From contig NZ_JAMOKO010000005.1 of assembly GCF_023656745.1 (NCBI RefSeq), positions 62,001 to 126,000 of the forward strand: a DNA stretch of 64,000 nucleotides, read 5' to 3'. Numbering within the stretch: position 1 is the first letter of the stretch; every line of letters starts with the position of its first letter. The notes under the pieces were generated by a model. The model searched no databases, was not told the origin of the DNA, and saw only the letters and a list, made by a program, of their open reading frames with translations. Source of the stretch: Collinsella sp. BG-O-102. Lineage in GTDB: Bacteria > Actinomycetota > Coriobacteriia > Coriobacteriales > Coriobacteriaceae. This document shows, piece after piece, positions 16,140 to 23,658 of the stretch. Made by a program: the position numbers and the translations under genes.

Positions 16140-16751
16140 ATGGCAACCAGCAAACCGCGTCTTGACCGCCGCATCGTTCGCAGCCGCAATGCCATCCTTT
16201 CTGCTTTCGAGCGCCTGCTCATGGAAAAGCCTTTGGCAGACATTACGGTGAGTGCCATCGCGCGCGAGGCCAATGTCGACCGCAAGACTTTTTACGTTCA
16301 CTTTGGTACGGTTGACGGCCTGCTCGATGCCATTGCCGTCGATGTTGTGGAGATGATTGTCGACTCGGTCGAGAAAACGCTTGCTTCCATGGACGGCGAC
16401 ACCAACGAGCGCGCCCTTGGCGCGGCGGCGACCTTCTTTAAAACCGTTAACGAGGCGCTGTGCAACAACCTCGTGCTCAATCGTCAGCTGATCGAGAACA
16501 TACCGCTCGATGATTTTATGGCTCGTCTTCGTGCGCCGCTCGAGCACGAGATTGCCGAGCGCGATCTGCTGCCCCAAGGTCTCAAGGACGAAATGTTCGA
16601 CTACTATCTGGCGTTTTTGCTGTCGGGTATTATCGGTATCTATCGCACGTGGGCGCTGTCTGACGGCTCGGTTCCTATCGAGCGCGTCTCGGAGGTCGCC
16701 AACGACCTAACTCTCAATGGCCTGTCGAGTCTGGAATCTCGCTTGGATTAG
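16140..16751 (+). CDS. TetR family transcriptional regulator
   Basis: 203 aa. The N-terminal DNA-binding domain (about 10-60) has RIVRSRNAILSAFERLLMEKPLADITVSAIAREANVDRKTFYVHFGT cut here into the usual helix-turn-helix order: sensing helix, turn, recognition helix with KTFYVHF. The C-terminal all-helical ligand domain is not diagnostic. The start at 16140 is preferred over 16113 because the family begins a few residues before the helix-turn-helix and a GAAGGG lies upstream. Target genes are unknown; the neighbours are a flippase-like gene and the edge of the cobalamin island. Confidence 0.88.
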   Translation: MATSKPRLDRRIVRSRNAILSAFERLLMEKPLADITVSAIAREANVDRKTFYVHFGTVDGLLDAIAVDVVEMIVDSVEKTLASMDGDTNERALGAAATFFKTVNEALCNNLVLNRQLIENIPLDDFMARLRAPLEHEIAERDLLPQGLKDEMFDYYLAFLLSGIIGIYRTWALSDGSVPIERVSEVANDLTLNGLSSLESRLD

Positions 16752-16753
16752 GC

Positions 16754-16846
16754 CTAGTTGGGCTCGTCGGCGTGGAAATTCCTGTTCCTGAGGTTCTCCG
16801 GCGCCTTGGAGACCTTGCCGGCGTAGGAGCTGTAGCCTGAGGATCC
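16754..16846 (-). mobile_element. Decayed IS3-family transposase (orfB) fragment
   Basis: Read on the minus strand, the frame closing at the TAG at 16754-16756 gives about 30 residues, including GYSSYAGKVSKAPENL and RNRNFHADEPN. This matches the stretch just before the DDE catalytic core of IS3/IS150-type OrfB (typically …NL-NRDFHADAPN-KW-TDITEF). The match stops where the first catalytic Asp should appear, so it is a remnant. It lies between the TetR stop and the stop of the ABC ATPase gene, at the left edge of the cobalamin island. Confidence 0.7.
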
Positions 16847-18181
16847 TTAAAAGAAAGTCCAGTTTATCCTTCCCACTCCAATTTTGGAATCCTCCGATGC
16901 GCCTTCGCACGCTCGCATGACCTCGATACCATGCGAGCGTGCAAACTCGACGAGCTCTGCGTTGCGGGCGTTTATGGTGCCGAAGGCGGCGGGGCACACG
17001 ATAAGGCGCGCGCAGTGGACGAGGAGCTCTTTGGCGCGGGCTATGGTTTTATCCCCGATCGGCTCGAAGGCGCGCTCGGCCACGCATTCCGTCGCCAGGT
17101 CGCGCGCGAGCTCGCAGTCGATGTCCCCTTCGTGCAGAACGCCCGCGTAGAACGCCTTGCCCTGCCGGATGAGCTGGCGAAACACAGCCGACCCCGTACC
17201 TGCGCCGGCGATGACGAACGTGTGCGCATCGCCGTGTGGGCGCCCAATTTCCACGCTGCCGAAGCGCTCGTTGAAGGTGCCATGTTGAAGGCCGTAGAGC
17301 TCGCCAATCGTCTCGCGCGTGAATATGTCCTCGGGTGCGCCGGCGCGGAAGACCCGGCCGTCCTTCACGCAAATCACCTTGTCGGCGCTTTTCTGCGCGA
17401 GCTCGAGTTCGTGGATGGACATGATGACAGCCACATTCCGCGATTTCGAAAGGTGGCGAAGTATTCGCAGCAGGTCGATCTGGTAGCGGATATCGAGATA
17501 CGACGTGGGCTCGTCGAGCACGAGCACACGCGGATCCTGCGCGATGGCGCGTGCGAGCATGACGCGCTGGCGTTGCCCGTCGCTTATCTGCATGAAGTCG
17601 CGCTCGGCGAGCTCTTCCACATGTGCGGTTTTCATGGCCTCATCGACCCGACTATGGTCGTCGGGCGAGAGTGTGCCCATTCGCCCGGTGTAGGGATGCC
17701 TTCCCGCCTCCACGATATCGCGGCAGGTGAGGAGCTCGGTCCGGGGGCGATCTGTCAGCATAACGGCAAGGTTCCTTGCGAACTCCGTCGTCTTCCATCG
17801 GGAAATCTCCCACCCGTCGAGCTCGACCGCGCCGGCAAGCGGTGCCAGATGGCGTGTGATGGTTTTCAAGATGGTCGACTTGCCCGAGCCGTTCGGCCCG
17901 ATGAGCGCCACGACGTCGCCCGCGCGAACCTCCAGCTCGACGCCTTCGACTACGACCTTCTTGTCGTAGCCCGCCGACAGGTCGCTTATGCGGAAAAGCG
18001 GCGCTCCGTCAGCCTTCGTTGCGACCGGGGTTTCTAGGTTCGACTCCGCTCGGAGGAGGCGTTTCGCGCGCAGTTCCGCGCGAGTCGAAAGTGCCTTCTG
18101 GCGCTTTCGTGCGAGCTTAGGACTGTTTAAGCATGGAATGTCCCCTCCGAGCGTTTTGGGCTGCGGCACGAATTTCCCCAT
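16847..18181 (-). CDS. FecCD-type importer ATPase with extra C-terminal domain
   Basis: 444 aa. The ABC domain (about 62-300) has Walker A GPNGSGKST, signature ISDGQRQRVMLARAIA, Walker B VLVLDEPTSYLD and the H-loop MSIHELELA. It would energise the adjacent permease for cobalamin or another metal chelate. A C-terminal Rossmann-like domain (about 315-425; IAGAGTGSAVFRQLIRQG, GVLHEGDIDCELARDL) occurs in some FecE-like ATPases; its role is not known to me. Residues 10-45 are encoded by palindromic element C, and no ATG/GTG/TTG occurs in frame between there and the residues just before Walker A, so the element must be translated. Its ATG directly follows the permease stop. The last codons abut the IS3 remnant, so the natural C-terminus may be altered. 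Confidence 0.85.
   Translation of the reverse strand: MGKFVPQPKTLGGDIPCLNSPKLARKRQKALSTRAELRAKRLLRAESNLETPVATKADGAPLFRISDLSAGYDKKVVVEGVELEVRAGDVVALIGPNGSGKSTILKTITRHLAPLAGAVELDGWEISRWKTTEFARNLAVMLTDRPRTELLTCRDIVEAGRHPYTGRMGTLSPDDHSRVDEAMKTAHVEELAERDFMQISDGQRQRVMLARAIAQDPRVLVLDEPTSYLDIRYQIDLLRILRHLSKSRNVAVIMSIHELELAQKSADKVICVKDGRVFRAGAPEDIFTRETIGELYGLQHGTFNERFGSVEIGRPHGDAHTFVIAGAGTGSAVFRQLIRQGKAFYAGVLHEGDIDCELARDLATECVAERAFEPIGDKTIARAKELLVHCARLIVCPAAFGTINARNAELVEFARSHGIEVMRACEGASEDSKIGVGRINWTFF
18047..18153. repeat. Variable-arm palindromic element, copy C (inside a coding region)
   Basis: Arms CGCTCGGAGG (18047-18056) and CCTCCGAGCG (18144-18153). The core matches copies A and B: GCAGTTCCGCGCGAGTCGAA, a GAAAGTGCC/GGCGCTTTC stem, then CGTGCGAGC and GGACTG. 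It encodes residues 10-45 of the minus-strand ABC ATPase. Confidence 0.75.
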
Positions 18182-19222
18182 CTACCTCACTCGCTTCTTC
18201 AACATGAGTGCGATAACCACCGGCGCGCCGAAGATGGCGGTGACGGCGCTGATGGAAAGCTCGACGGGGGAAAACAGCGTGCGCGCGATCAAATCGCAGC
18301 CCGCGCAGAAGATGGCGCCTCCCAAGAAGCACGCAGGAATCACTCGGATGGGCTTCGACGACTTCAGCGCCGACTTAACGAGATGCGGAACCGCGATGCC
18401 TACGAACGACACCGGACCAGCGAACGCGGTCACGCAGGCGGAGAGCATGCTCGCTAGAAGGACGAGCACCACGCGGAAGCGTGCGACGTTCACGCCGACG
18501 CTTTTCGCGTAGGCTTCTCCCAGCTGGAAGGCGGAAAGGGGCTTCGATATCGCGAATACGCATGCGCTCACGGTGATCACCACGACCGCGATGACCGCGA
18601 CGTCGTCCCAGCTCGAACCCGAGAAGCTACCCAAAGACCAGTTGTGCAGGTTTACGATGGACTGGTCGTCGGCGAAGGCGATGAGGAAGTTCGTCGCCGC
18701 CGAGCAGATGTATCCCACCATGACGCCCGCCACGATGAGCATGGCCATGGAACTTATGCGCCGTGCGATGAGGAGCACGAAGCCGATGGTGATAAGCGAG
18801 CCCAGAAACGCTGCGACCACCATGGCCGGCGAGGACATGGCCTGGTTCGCGCCCAGAAGTACGATCATCGTAAGCGCGACGACGAACTTTGCGCCCGAGG
18901 AGACGCCCAAGATGAACGGGTCGGCGATGGGGTTGTTGAAAAACGTCTGCAGCAGGAACCCGGAGAGGGAAAGCGCCCCGCCGAGAAGCACGGCTGAAAG
19001 CACACGCGGCAGGCGAATCTCCCAGATGACTTGGCTTTCCATGGAATTGGCCGCGCCGCCCGAAAGGATGCCGAGGATGTGGTCTGCGGGCACGAGCACG
19101 CTCCCGATGCACAGGTTGGCCCCGACGAGCACGATGAGGGCAACGGCGAGCAGCGCCGTCACGACGCGACACCGCGCGGCGCGCCCCGATTCGTCGTATG
19201 TCATGGAAAGTCGGCTTCTCAT
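18182..19222 (-). CDS. FecCD family ABC transporter permease (cobalamin/iron-chelate type)
   Basis: 346 aa inner-membrane permease with about ten hydrophobic segments. Family landmarks: IRLPRVLSAVLLGGALSLSGFLLQTFFNNPIADPFILGVSSGA near residue 75 (split here only by its own order) and GPVSFVGIAVPHLVK near residue 285. Works as a dimer with the next-gene ATPase to import vitamin B12, siderophores or heme. Lies four bases after the substrate-binding protein gene and abuts the ATPase gene, in an operon behind a cobalamin riboswitch. That context argues for corrinoid or cobalt-related uptake, but the substrate is not proven. Confidence 0.9.
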   Translation of the reverse strand: MRSRLSMTYDESGRAARCRVVTALLAVALIVLVGANLCIGSVLVPADHILGILSGGAANSMESQVIWEIRLPRVLSAVLLGGALSLSGFLLQTFFNNPIADPFILGVSSGAKFVVALTMIVLLGANQAMSSPAMVVAAFLGSLITIGFVLLIARRISSMAMLIVAGVMVGYICSAATNFLIAFADDQSIVNLHNWSLGSFSGSSWDDVAVIAVVVITVSACVFAISKPLSAFQLGEAYAKSVGVNVARFRVVLVLLASMLSACVTAFAGPVSFVGIAVPHLVKSALKSSKPIRVIPACFLGGAIFCAGCDLIARTLFSPVELSISAVTAIFGAPVVIALMLKKRVR

Positions 19223-19226
19223 GGTG

Positions 19227-20798
19227 CTAGCCGAGCTTCCTCAGATAATGGAAGTCGCTCGCGTCATCGCCGGTGAACGCCCCGTGCAGCTCGTCGATAA
19301 TGTCGGCGGTAGAAGTCATCTGCTGGTACATGTCGGCGCTTGTGACCCAGACGTTGCCGTTCTTCACGGCTTTGAACTGCGACAATAGCGCGTTTTTGCC
19401 TACGAAGTCGTTCAAGGTGGCAACCGATTCGTCGATGGTGCCGTTGTAGACGATGATGTCGGCATCCTTCGCCGTCGCGTAGAAGCGCTCCATTTCGAGC
19501 GTTACTGACGAACCTGACGTCGACGCCGTCTGCGCGTCATCGAGCGCGTAGTTGCCGCCTGCAAGCTCGATCATCTGCGCCACGTAGTCGCCCGCCCGCC
19601 GCGTGACGGCGGCCCCGTTCGAGTTAATGTAGAAATACGCCACGGTTTTACCTGACGACGCAAGCCTCGACGTTTGCTCGACGCGGGCCTTCTGCTCGTT
19701 GAACAGGTGCGCGGTCTCGTCTTCCTTGTCGAACAGGACGCCGAAAAGCTTAATCCACTCGACGCGCCCGAGTGCTTCGGGCTCGCTCGACGACTGTTCG
19801 GTGAGCACGACGAGCCCGAGCTTCTGCAGCTTTTCCTTCACATCGGGCGTGTGGTTGATCATGGTGTTCTCGATGGCGAGCGTGCAGCCCGAGGCCGATA
19901 TTCGCTCGTAGTCGGGCGCGCTGTACTTGCCGCCGTAGGCGATCGCCCCACTTTCGAGCGCGCTTTTGAAGCCCCCGACCGAGCAATCGTCGGCCTTCGT
20001 GCCCGACATGAGGATATTGTCGTTCGCATCAAGCGCGTCGACCAGGCACATCGTCGCCGACGACACGAGGTACACCTTGTCGGCGGGGCGCCTTATGACC
20101 GCGATGTCGGAGCTCAACCCATCAGGTACCTTTGCATTTTGCGGCACCACGAGGAAGCGCTCCCCGTTCGAAATGCAGATAAGCCGCAGGCCGCCTTCGT
20201 ACTCGTCGACAGTGAAGTGCTTGGCGTATTCAAGCTGAAGCGCCCCCGTCGGCTCCCAGCCGCAGCCCAAATCGGCGTTGTGGAAGTCGGCCGCGGCGTT
20301 TGAAGCCGTTCCCGCAGGGGAGCCGCCGCTTGCTTCGTCGCCCGATTTCTCCTTCATGGTGGATGAATCGAAGTGGAGCGTGTAGTCGATGGTGTGCGGC
20401 GTCGACATGGCGACGGTCTCGGCCGACACGGCGATGTCCTCGTCGAGCGTGACGGGTATCTCGAACGTGGAGTTGCCGCCGTCGTTTACGGGCGCGTAGT
20501 CCACGCCGTCGACGGTCATCTTGTCGTAGTTCGAACTCGACCAGGTGATGGTCGCGGTGTAGGTGTCGCCATCCTTCACAATTGTGGTGGGTGAGGCGAT
20601 GCTTGCGCGCCCTGACCCACCGGAAAGCGAGACGCTCACAGTGTATTCCTGAGAGCCCGCCGTGGCACCGGTCGCGTTCGGGCTCGCACTGCACCCCGCG
20701 AAGGGAAGCGCGAGCAGGGCGACGAGAACGCAGGCGATCGCGCGCGCCGCGATGCTGCGGCGCTTTCTGTTTTCCCCCTTGGGAAGAATCGACCGCAT
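19227..20798 (-). CDS. Substrate-binding lipoprotein with NEAT-like N-terminal domain
   Basis: 523 aa exported lipoprotein: signal peptide with lipobox ALPFAGC (Cys36). Residues about 50-150 form a beta-rich domain with IVKDGDTYTATITWSSSNYDK, then STFEIPVTLDEDI and HTIDYTLHFDSS. This order of strands and aromatic positions resembles NEAT (iron-transport-associated, PF05031) heme-binding domains. Residues about 190-520 look like the Peripla_BP_2 (BtuF/FepB) fold, for example SGCTLAIENTMINHTPDVKEKLQKLG and SGKTVAYFYINSNG. It would capture the ligand and deliver it to the FecCD permease. The NEAT call is by pattern only; the upstream lipoprotein has a similar domain. Start at an ATG four bases after that gene. 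Confidence 0.82.
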   Translation of the reverse strand: MRSILPKGENRKRRSIAARAIACVLVALLALPFAGCSASPNATGATAGSQEYTVSVSLSGGSGRASIASPTTIVKDGDTYTATITWSSSNYDKMTVDGVDYAPVNDGGNSTFEIPVTLDEDIAVSAETVAMSTPHTIDYTLHFDSSTMKEKSGDEASGGSPAGTASNAAADFHNADLGCGWEPTGALQLEYAKHFTVDEYEGGLRLICISNGERFLVVPQNAKVPDGLSSDIAVIRRPADKVYLVSSATMCLVDALDANDNILMSGTKADDCSVGGFKSALESGAIAYGGKYSAPDYERISASGCTLAIENTMINHTPDVKEKLQKLGLVVLTEQSSSEPEALGRVEWIKLFGVLFDKEDETAHLFNEQKARVEQTSRLASSGKTVAYFYINSNGAAVTRRAGDYVAQMIELAGGNYALDDAQTASTSGSSVTLEMERFYATAKDADIIVYNGTIDESVATLNDFVGKNALLSQFKAVKNGNVWVTSADMYQQMTSTADIIDELHGAFTGDDASDFHYLRKLG

Positions 20799-20802
20799 GG
20801 CG

Positions 20803-21336
20803 TTACTTCAGCGCGTCGGCGCGCAGGTCGACGCCGGCGGATTCGAATACGAGCGTGCGGTCGTACCACCGCTCCCTTTTAATGCTCCACGCGGCGCAGG
20901 CGGTGTCCTCGTCGAGCGCATCAACGGGCACGTCGTAGGTGTACTTGCCTTCCGCGTTTTCCACATAGGGGATGAAGTCGGCCTCGCTCGCGGCGGCAGC
21001 CTCGTCGCCCGTGCCCATGAAGAGCTTGCCGTAGCCCGTGCCGGAAAGTGTCATCACGCAGTGCATGGAGCCGTTTTCCACGATGAGCTGTGCGTCCACA
21101 ATCCTGAACATGTTCGAGCTGGAATCTACGGTGATCGGATAGGTGCCGTCGGCCACCTTGTCGGCGGTGATGGGGGCAGCGCTTGCGCCCTCGGGCGCAT
21201 CGGCCGCCTGTTCGGTCTTTTCCTGGGAATCGGCATCGCTTGCCTTTGCGCTGTCGATTGAATTTCCGCCGCAGCCGGCGAGCGAGAACGCGAAAAGCGC
21301 CGCCGACAGGGCGAAGGCGAGGGTTTTCTTCAACAT
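20803..21336 (-). CDS. Small lipoprotein with NEAT-like domain
   Basis: 177 aa. Signal peptide MLKKTLAFALSAALFAFSLAGC gives a lipobox with Cys22, then a low-complexity acidic spacer to about residue 60. The remaining domain has DGTYPITVDSSSNMFRIVDA, VENGSMHCVMTLSGTGYGKL, GKYTYDVPVDALDED and RWYDRTLVFES. It shares its strand order and motif spacing with the N-terminal domain of the adjacent binding protein, so the two are probably related, and both resemble NEAT domains. A plausible role is surface capture of a tetrapyrrole and hand-over to the binding protein. A longer frame to 21435 runs into the intergenic hairpin; AAAGGA upstream supports 21336. Confidence 0.75.
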   Translation of the reverse strand: MLKKTLAFALSAALFAFSLAGCGGNSIDSAKASDADSQEKTEQAADAPEGASAAPITADKVADGTYPITVDSSSNMFRIVDAQLIVENGSMHCVMTLSGTGYGKLFMGTGDEAAAASEADFIPYVENAEGKYTYDVPVDALDEDTACAAWSIKRERWYDRTLVFESAGVDLRADALK

Positions 21337-21398
21337 GGAGGGGATCCTTTCAATCGCTTCAACCGCCCGCGCCGTGCGGTGGGCGGGCGGGATGCGAA

Positions 21399-21445
21399 TG
21401 CAACGGGCATGCGCCGTCAGTCGGGGAAGGCGCATGCCCGTTGCA
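21399..21445 (-). other. Perfect 17-base-pair hairpin between cbiK and the lipoprotein gene
   Basis: TGCAACGGGCATGCGCC (21399-21415) pairs perfectly with 21429-21445 around a 13-base loop. There is no T-run on either side, so simple termination is unlikely. It sits in the 144-base gap of the minus-strand operon, where it could protect or punctuate mRNA. Confidence 0.55.
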
Positions 21446-21480
21446 CGGGGACGCGACCGGCGCCCCCGTGCGCGGCGAGT

Positions 21481-22407
21481 TTACAGCTTGGCGATGGCGT
21501 CGTCCACGTGCGAGACGTAGATGTCGTCGACCGCGACGTTCTGTCCCAGACCCTGGAGCAGGCACGTCACTTCGAAGCCGGCGGCCACGAACTTCGCAGC
21601 CCAGCTGTCGGGGTCGGTCTCGTCTGCCATGTCGTTGTTCGCGTGGTCGCCCGCGACCACCATGAACGGCGCGAGCACGGCCTTCTTGTAGCCTGCGGCG
21701 CTCGCGGCGGCGATAACATCCTCGCAGGTCGGTTCAGCCTCGACGGTGCCGACGAAGAACTGCGTCAAGCCCTCGTTCTTAAACACTTCCTGCATCTTGG
21801 CATAGTCGGCGTTGGAATCGGCTTCGGTGCCGTGGCCCATGAGGCACAGCGCCGTCTTGCCGTCGTCGAAGGTCGCCATGTTCTCCTTAATGGCTGCGGC
21901 CACCTTCTTGTAGTCGTCGTCGGAGGTGAGCAGCGGGTCGCCGAGCGAGATTTTGTCGAACTTGTCGGCGTACTTGTCGAGCTCGTCTTTCACGTCGGTG
22001 TATTCCAGGCCACTCATGAGATGCGTCGGCTGCACGACGATTTCCTTCACGCCGTCTTCCACGCAGCGGTCGAGCGCCTCGGTCATGTTGTCGATCGTGA
22101 TGCCGTCGCGCTTCTTCAGCTTGTCGATGATGATCTGCGCGGTGAAGGCGCGGCGGATGTCGTAGTCCTGCCAGTACTTCTCGCGGATAGCGTCTTCGAT
22201 GGCGCCGATGGTGATGTGGCGCGAGTCGTTGTAGCTCGTGCCGAAGCTCGTGACGAGGATGACCGGCTTCACGGCCTTCTCCTTTTCGCTCGATTTCTCG
22301 GAACTCGCAGAGGTGTTGGAGCAGCCCGCGAGCGCGACTCCGGCGAGCGCGACGGCTCCGGTTGCTGCGGCGCCCATGAAGCCGCGGCGTGACATCTGGT
22401 CGGACAT
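21481..22407 (-). CDS. cbiK: Exported CbiK-type class II chelatase (sirohydrochlorin cobaltochelatase family)
   Basis: 308 aa. A Tat-like signal (MSRRGFMGAAATGAVALAG) ends in a lipobox with Cys29, so the protein should be a lipoprotein outside the cytoplasmic membrane. The rest is a CbiK chelatase: VILVTSFGTSYNDSR at the start of the fold, VQPTHLMSG, CLMGHGTEADSN and MVVAGDHANNDMAD, which hold the metal-binding His/Glu positions. Ordinary CbiK inserts Co(II) into sirohydrochlorin in the cytosol; a periplasmic form is known in Desulfovibrio. No second chelatase is in the window. GAGGAAAGG precedes the ATG at 22407; the longer frame to 22494 overlaps the leader. It heads the riboswitch-controlled minus-strand operon. 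Confidence 0.88.
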   Translation of the reverse strand: MSDQMSRRGFMGAAATGAVALAGVALAGCSNTSASSEKSSEKEKAVKPVILVTSFGTSYNDSRHITIGAIEDAIREKYWQDYDIRRAFTAQIIIDKLKKRDGITIDNMTEALDRCVEDGVKEIVVQPTHLMSGLEYTDVKDELDKYADKFDKISLGDPLLTSDDDYKKVAAAIKENMATFDDGKTALCLMGHGTEADSNADYAKMQEVFKNEGLTQFFVGTVEAEPTCEDVIAAASAAGYKKAVLAPFMVVAGDHANNDMADETDPDSWAAKFVAAGFEVTCLLQGLGQNVAVDDIYVSHVDDAIAKL

Positions 22408-22469
22408 GGTTTTTCCTTTCCTCGGTTTGCCGGTCCCCCGGCGACAGTTGCTTGTCGGCACAAGCGAAA

Positions 22470-22660
22470 GAAAAGCGCACCCCTCGGGGTTCACAAGGAG
22501 CTAACGCCACGGCGATGCCGTGAGGAAAAGGCGAAGCAGTCTGGCTTGGGGCGCGAGGCGGTTCGACCGCGCGTCCTATACAGTAATGTCCCTTGCCCAG
22601 GATTCCCACCTGGTTCCCTCCGCAAGCCAGCGCGGGCTGTGCGGGCGCCGCGCCGGTCAT
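22470..22660 (-). ncRNA. Cobalamin riboswitch and expression platform
   Basis: On the minus strand, in order: GGAGGGAACC, the CAGGTGGGAATCCTG hairpin core (22599-22613), ACATTACTGTATAGGAC (22573-22589; the conserved ACTGT segment) and a B12-box-like AAGCCAGACTGCTTCGCC (22530-22547). These match the conserved blocks of AdoCbl riboswitches. Downstream are a CACGGC/GCCGTG hairpin (22508-22522) and an ACCCC/GGGGT stem followed by TTTTCTTT (about 22469-22490), a candidate regulated terminator. It should switch off cbiK and the importer when cobalamin is abundant. Exact outer-stem ends were not resolved. Confidence 0.8.
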
Positions 22661-22865
22661 TTCCTTTTATCCGATTGTCATATGCTCGTTGCCGAAACTT
22701 TTACTATGATAGTGGGCGCTTGTGAACGTGTCAAAGCCAGGGCGGGCGGCATTGCGCCTACTGCCTGCGTATTTGCGCCGATTGCCGCCGCAGGCGCCGT
22801 GTTTTGCCCGCTGCGCGAATGGCGGCGTAAACGGTTGCGATGAGAAACGGGAAGGGAAGGCTCGG
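22661..22865 (+). other. Divergent promoter region and leader of the plus-strand cbi operon
   Basis: About 200 bases with no convincing gene. TACTATGAT at about 22703 is a possible -10. A GCCTGCG…CGCAGGC hairpin and a long G/C-rich leader follow. I see no second cobalamin riboswitch on this strand, so how the plus-strand operon is regulated is not visible. Confidence 0.4.
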
Positions 22866-23657
22866 ATGATTCATATCGTTGGCGCAGGCTCGGGCGCCGC
22901 CGACCTTATCACGCTGCGCGGGGCGCGCCTTCTGCGCGCGGCCGACGTGGTCGTTTGGGCGGGGAGCCTTGTGAACCCCGAGCTGCTCGCCGAGTGCAAG
23001 GAATCCTGCATCGTCTACGACAGCGCGCACATGACCTTGGAGGAAGTGCTCGACGTGATGTGCGCGGCAGATGCGCGGGGTGAGGAAGTGGTGCGCCTGC
23101 ACACGGGCGACCCGTGCCTGTACGGCGCCATCCAGGAGCAGATGGACGCGCTCGACGCGCGTGGTGTGGACTACGAGGTGGTGCCCGGCGTGTCGAGCTT
23201 TTGCGGTGCCGCGGCGGCGCTTCGCCAGGAATACACGCTGCCGGGAATCAGCCAGTCGGTCGTGATCACGCGGCTTTCCGGGCGCACCCCCATGCCCGCG
23301 GGCGAGGGCATGCGCACCATGGCGGAAAGCGGCTCGACTATGGTCATCTTCCTGAGCTCGGGTATGCTCGCCGAGCTTTCCGCCGAGCTTTTGGCCGCGG
23401 GCCGCAGCTCCGACGAGCCGGCGGCGCTCGTGTACAAGGCGACCTGGCCTGAGGAGCGCGTGGTGCGATGCACAGTGGGCACGCTCGCCGACGCGGGCGC
23501 GCGAGAGGGCATCGACCGCACGGCGCTCGTGGTGGTGGGACGCGTGCTCGGAGCTCGCGGCGGGCTTGCGCACGACGGCGCGCAAGCGGAGTCGTACGAG
23601 CGCAGCAAGCTTTACGACCCTTCGTTTGCCACGGGGTATCGGAAGGCGAGCAGCTAG
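22866..23657 (+). CDS. cbiF: Cobalt-precorrin-4 C11-methyltransferase
   Basis: 263 aa SAM-dependent tetrapyrrole methylase of the anaerobic B12 route. The N-terminus MIHIVGAGSGAADLITLRGARLL has the family glycine-rich start; RLHTGDPCLYGAIQEQMDAL and YEVVPGVSSFCGAAAALRQEYTLP are the second and third conserved blocks and are typical of CbiF/CobM. A reading frame extends upstream to 22722, but family alignment and GGGAAGG at about 22850 place the start at 22866. First gene of a long plus-strand operon; cbiD follows after one base. Confidence 0.94.
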   Translation: MIHIVGAGSGAADLITLRGARLLRAADVVVWAGSLVNPELLAECKESCIVYDSAHMTLEEVLDVMCAADARGEEVVRLHTGDPCLYGAIQEQMDALDARGVDYEVVPGVSSFCGAAAALRQEYTLPGISQSVVITRLSGRTPMPAGEGMRTMAESGSTMVIFLSSGMLAELSAELLAAGRSSDEPAALVYKATWPEERVVRCTVGTLADAGAREGIDRTALVVVGRVLGARGGLAHDGAQAESYERSKLYDPSFATGYRKASS

Positions 23658-23658
23658 C

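Noticed and set aside
16931-18037. 368-codon plus-strand frame opposite the importer ATPase
   Set aside because: The minus strand holds all ABC ATPase motifs; the plus-strand product has none.
22661-22865. Second cobalamin riboswitch for the plus-strand cbi operon
   Set aside because: No B12-box or ACTGT/GGTG core could be found on the plus strand.
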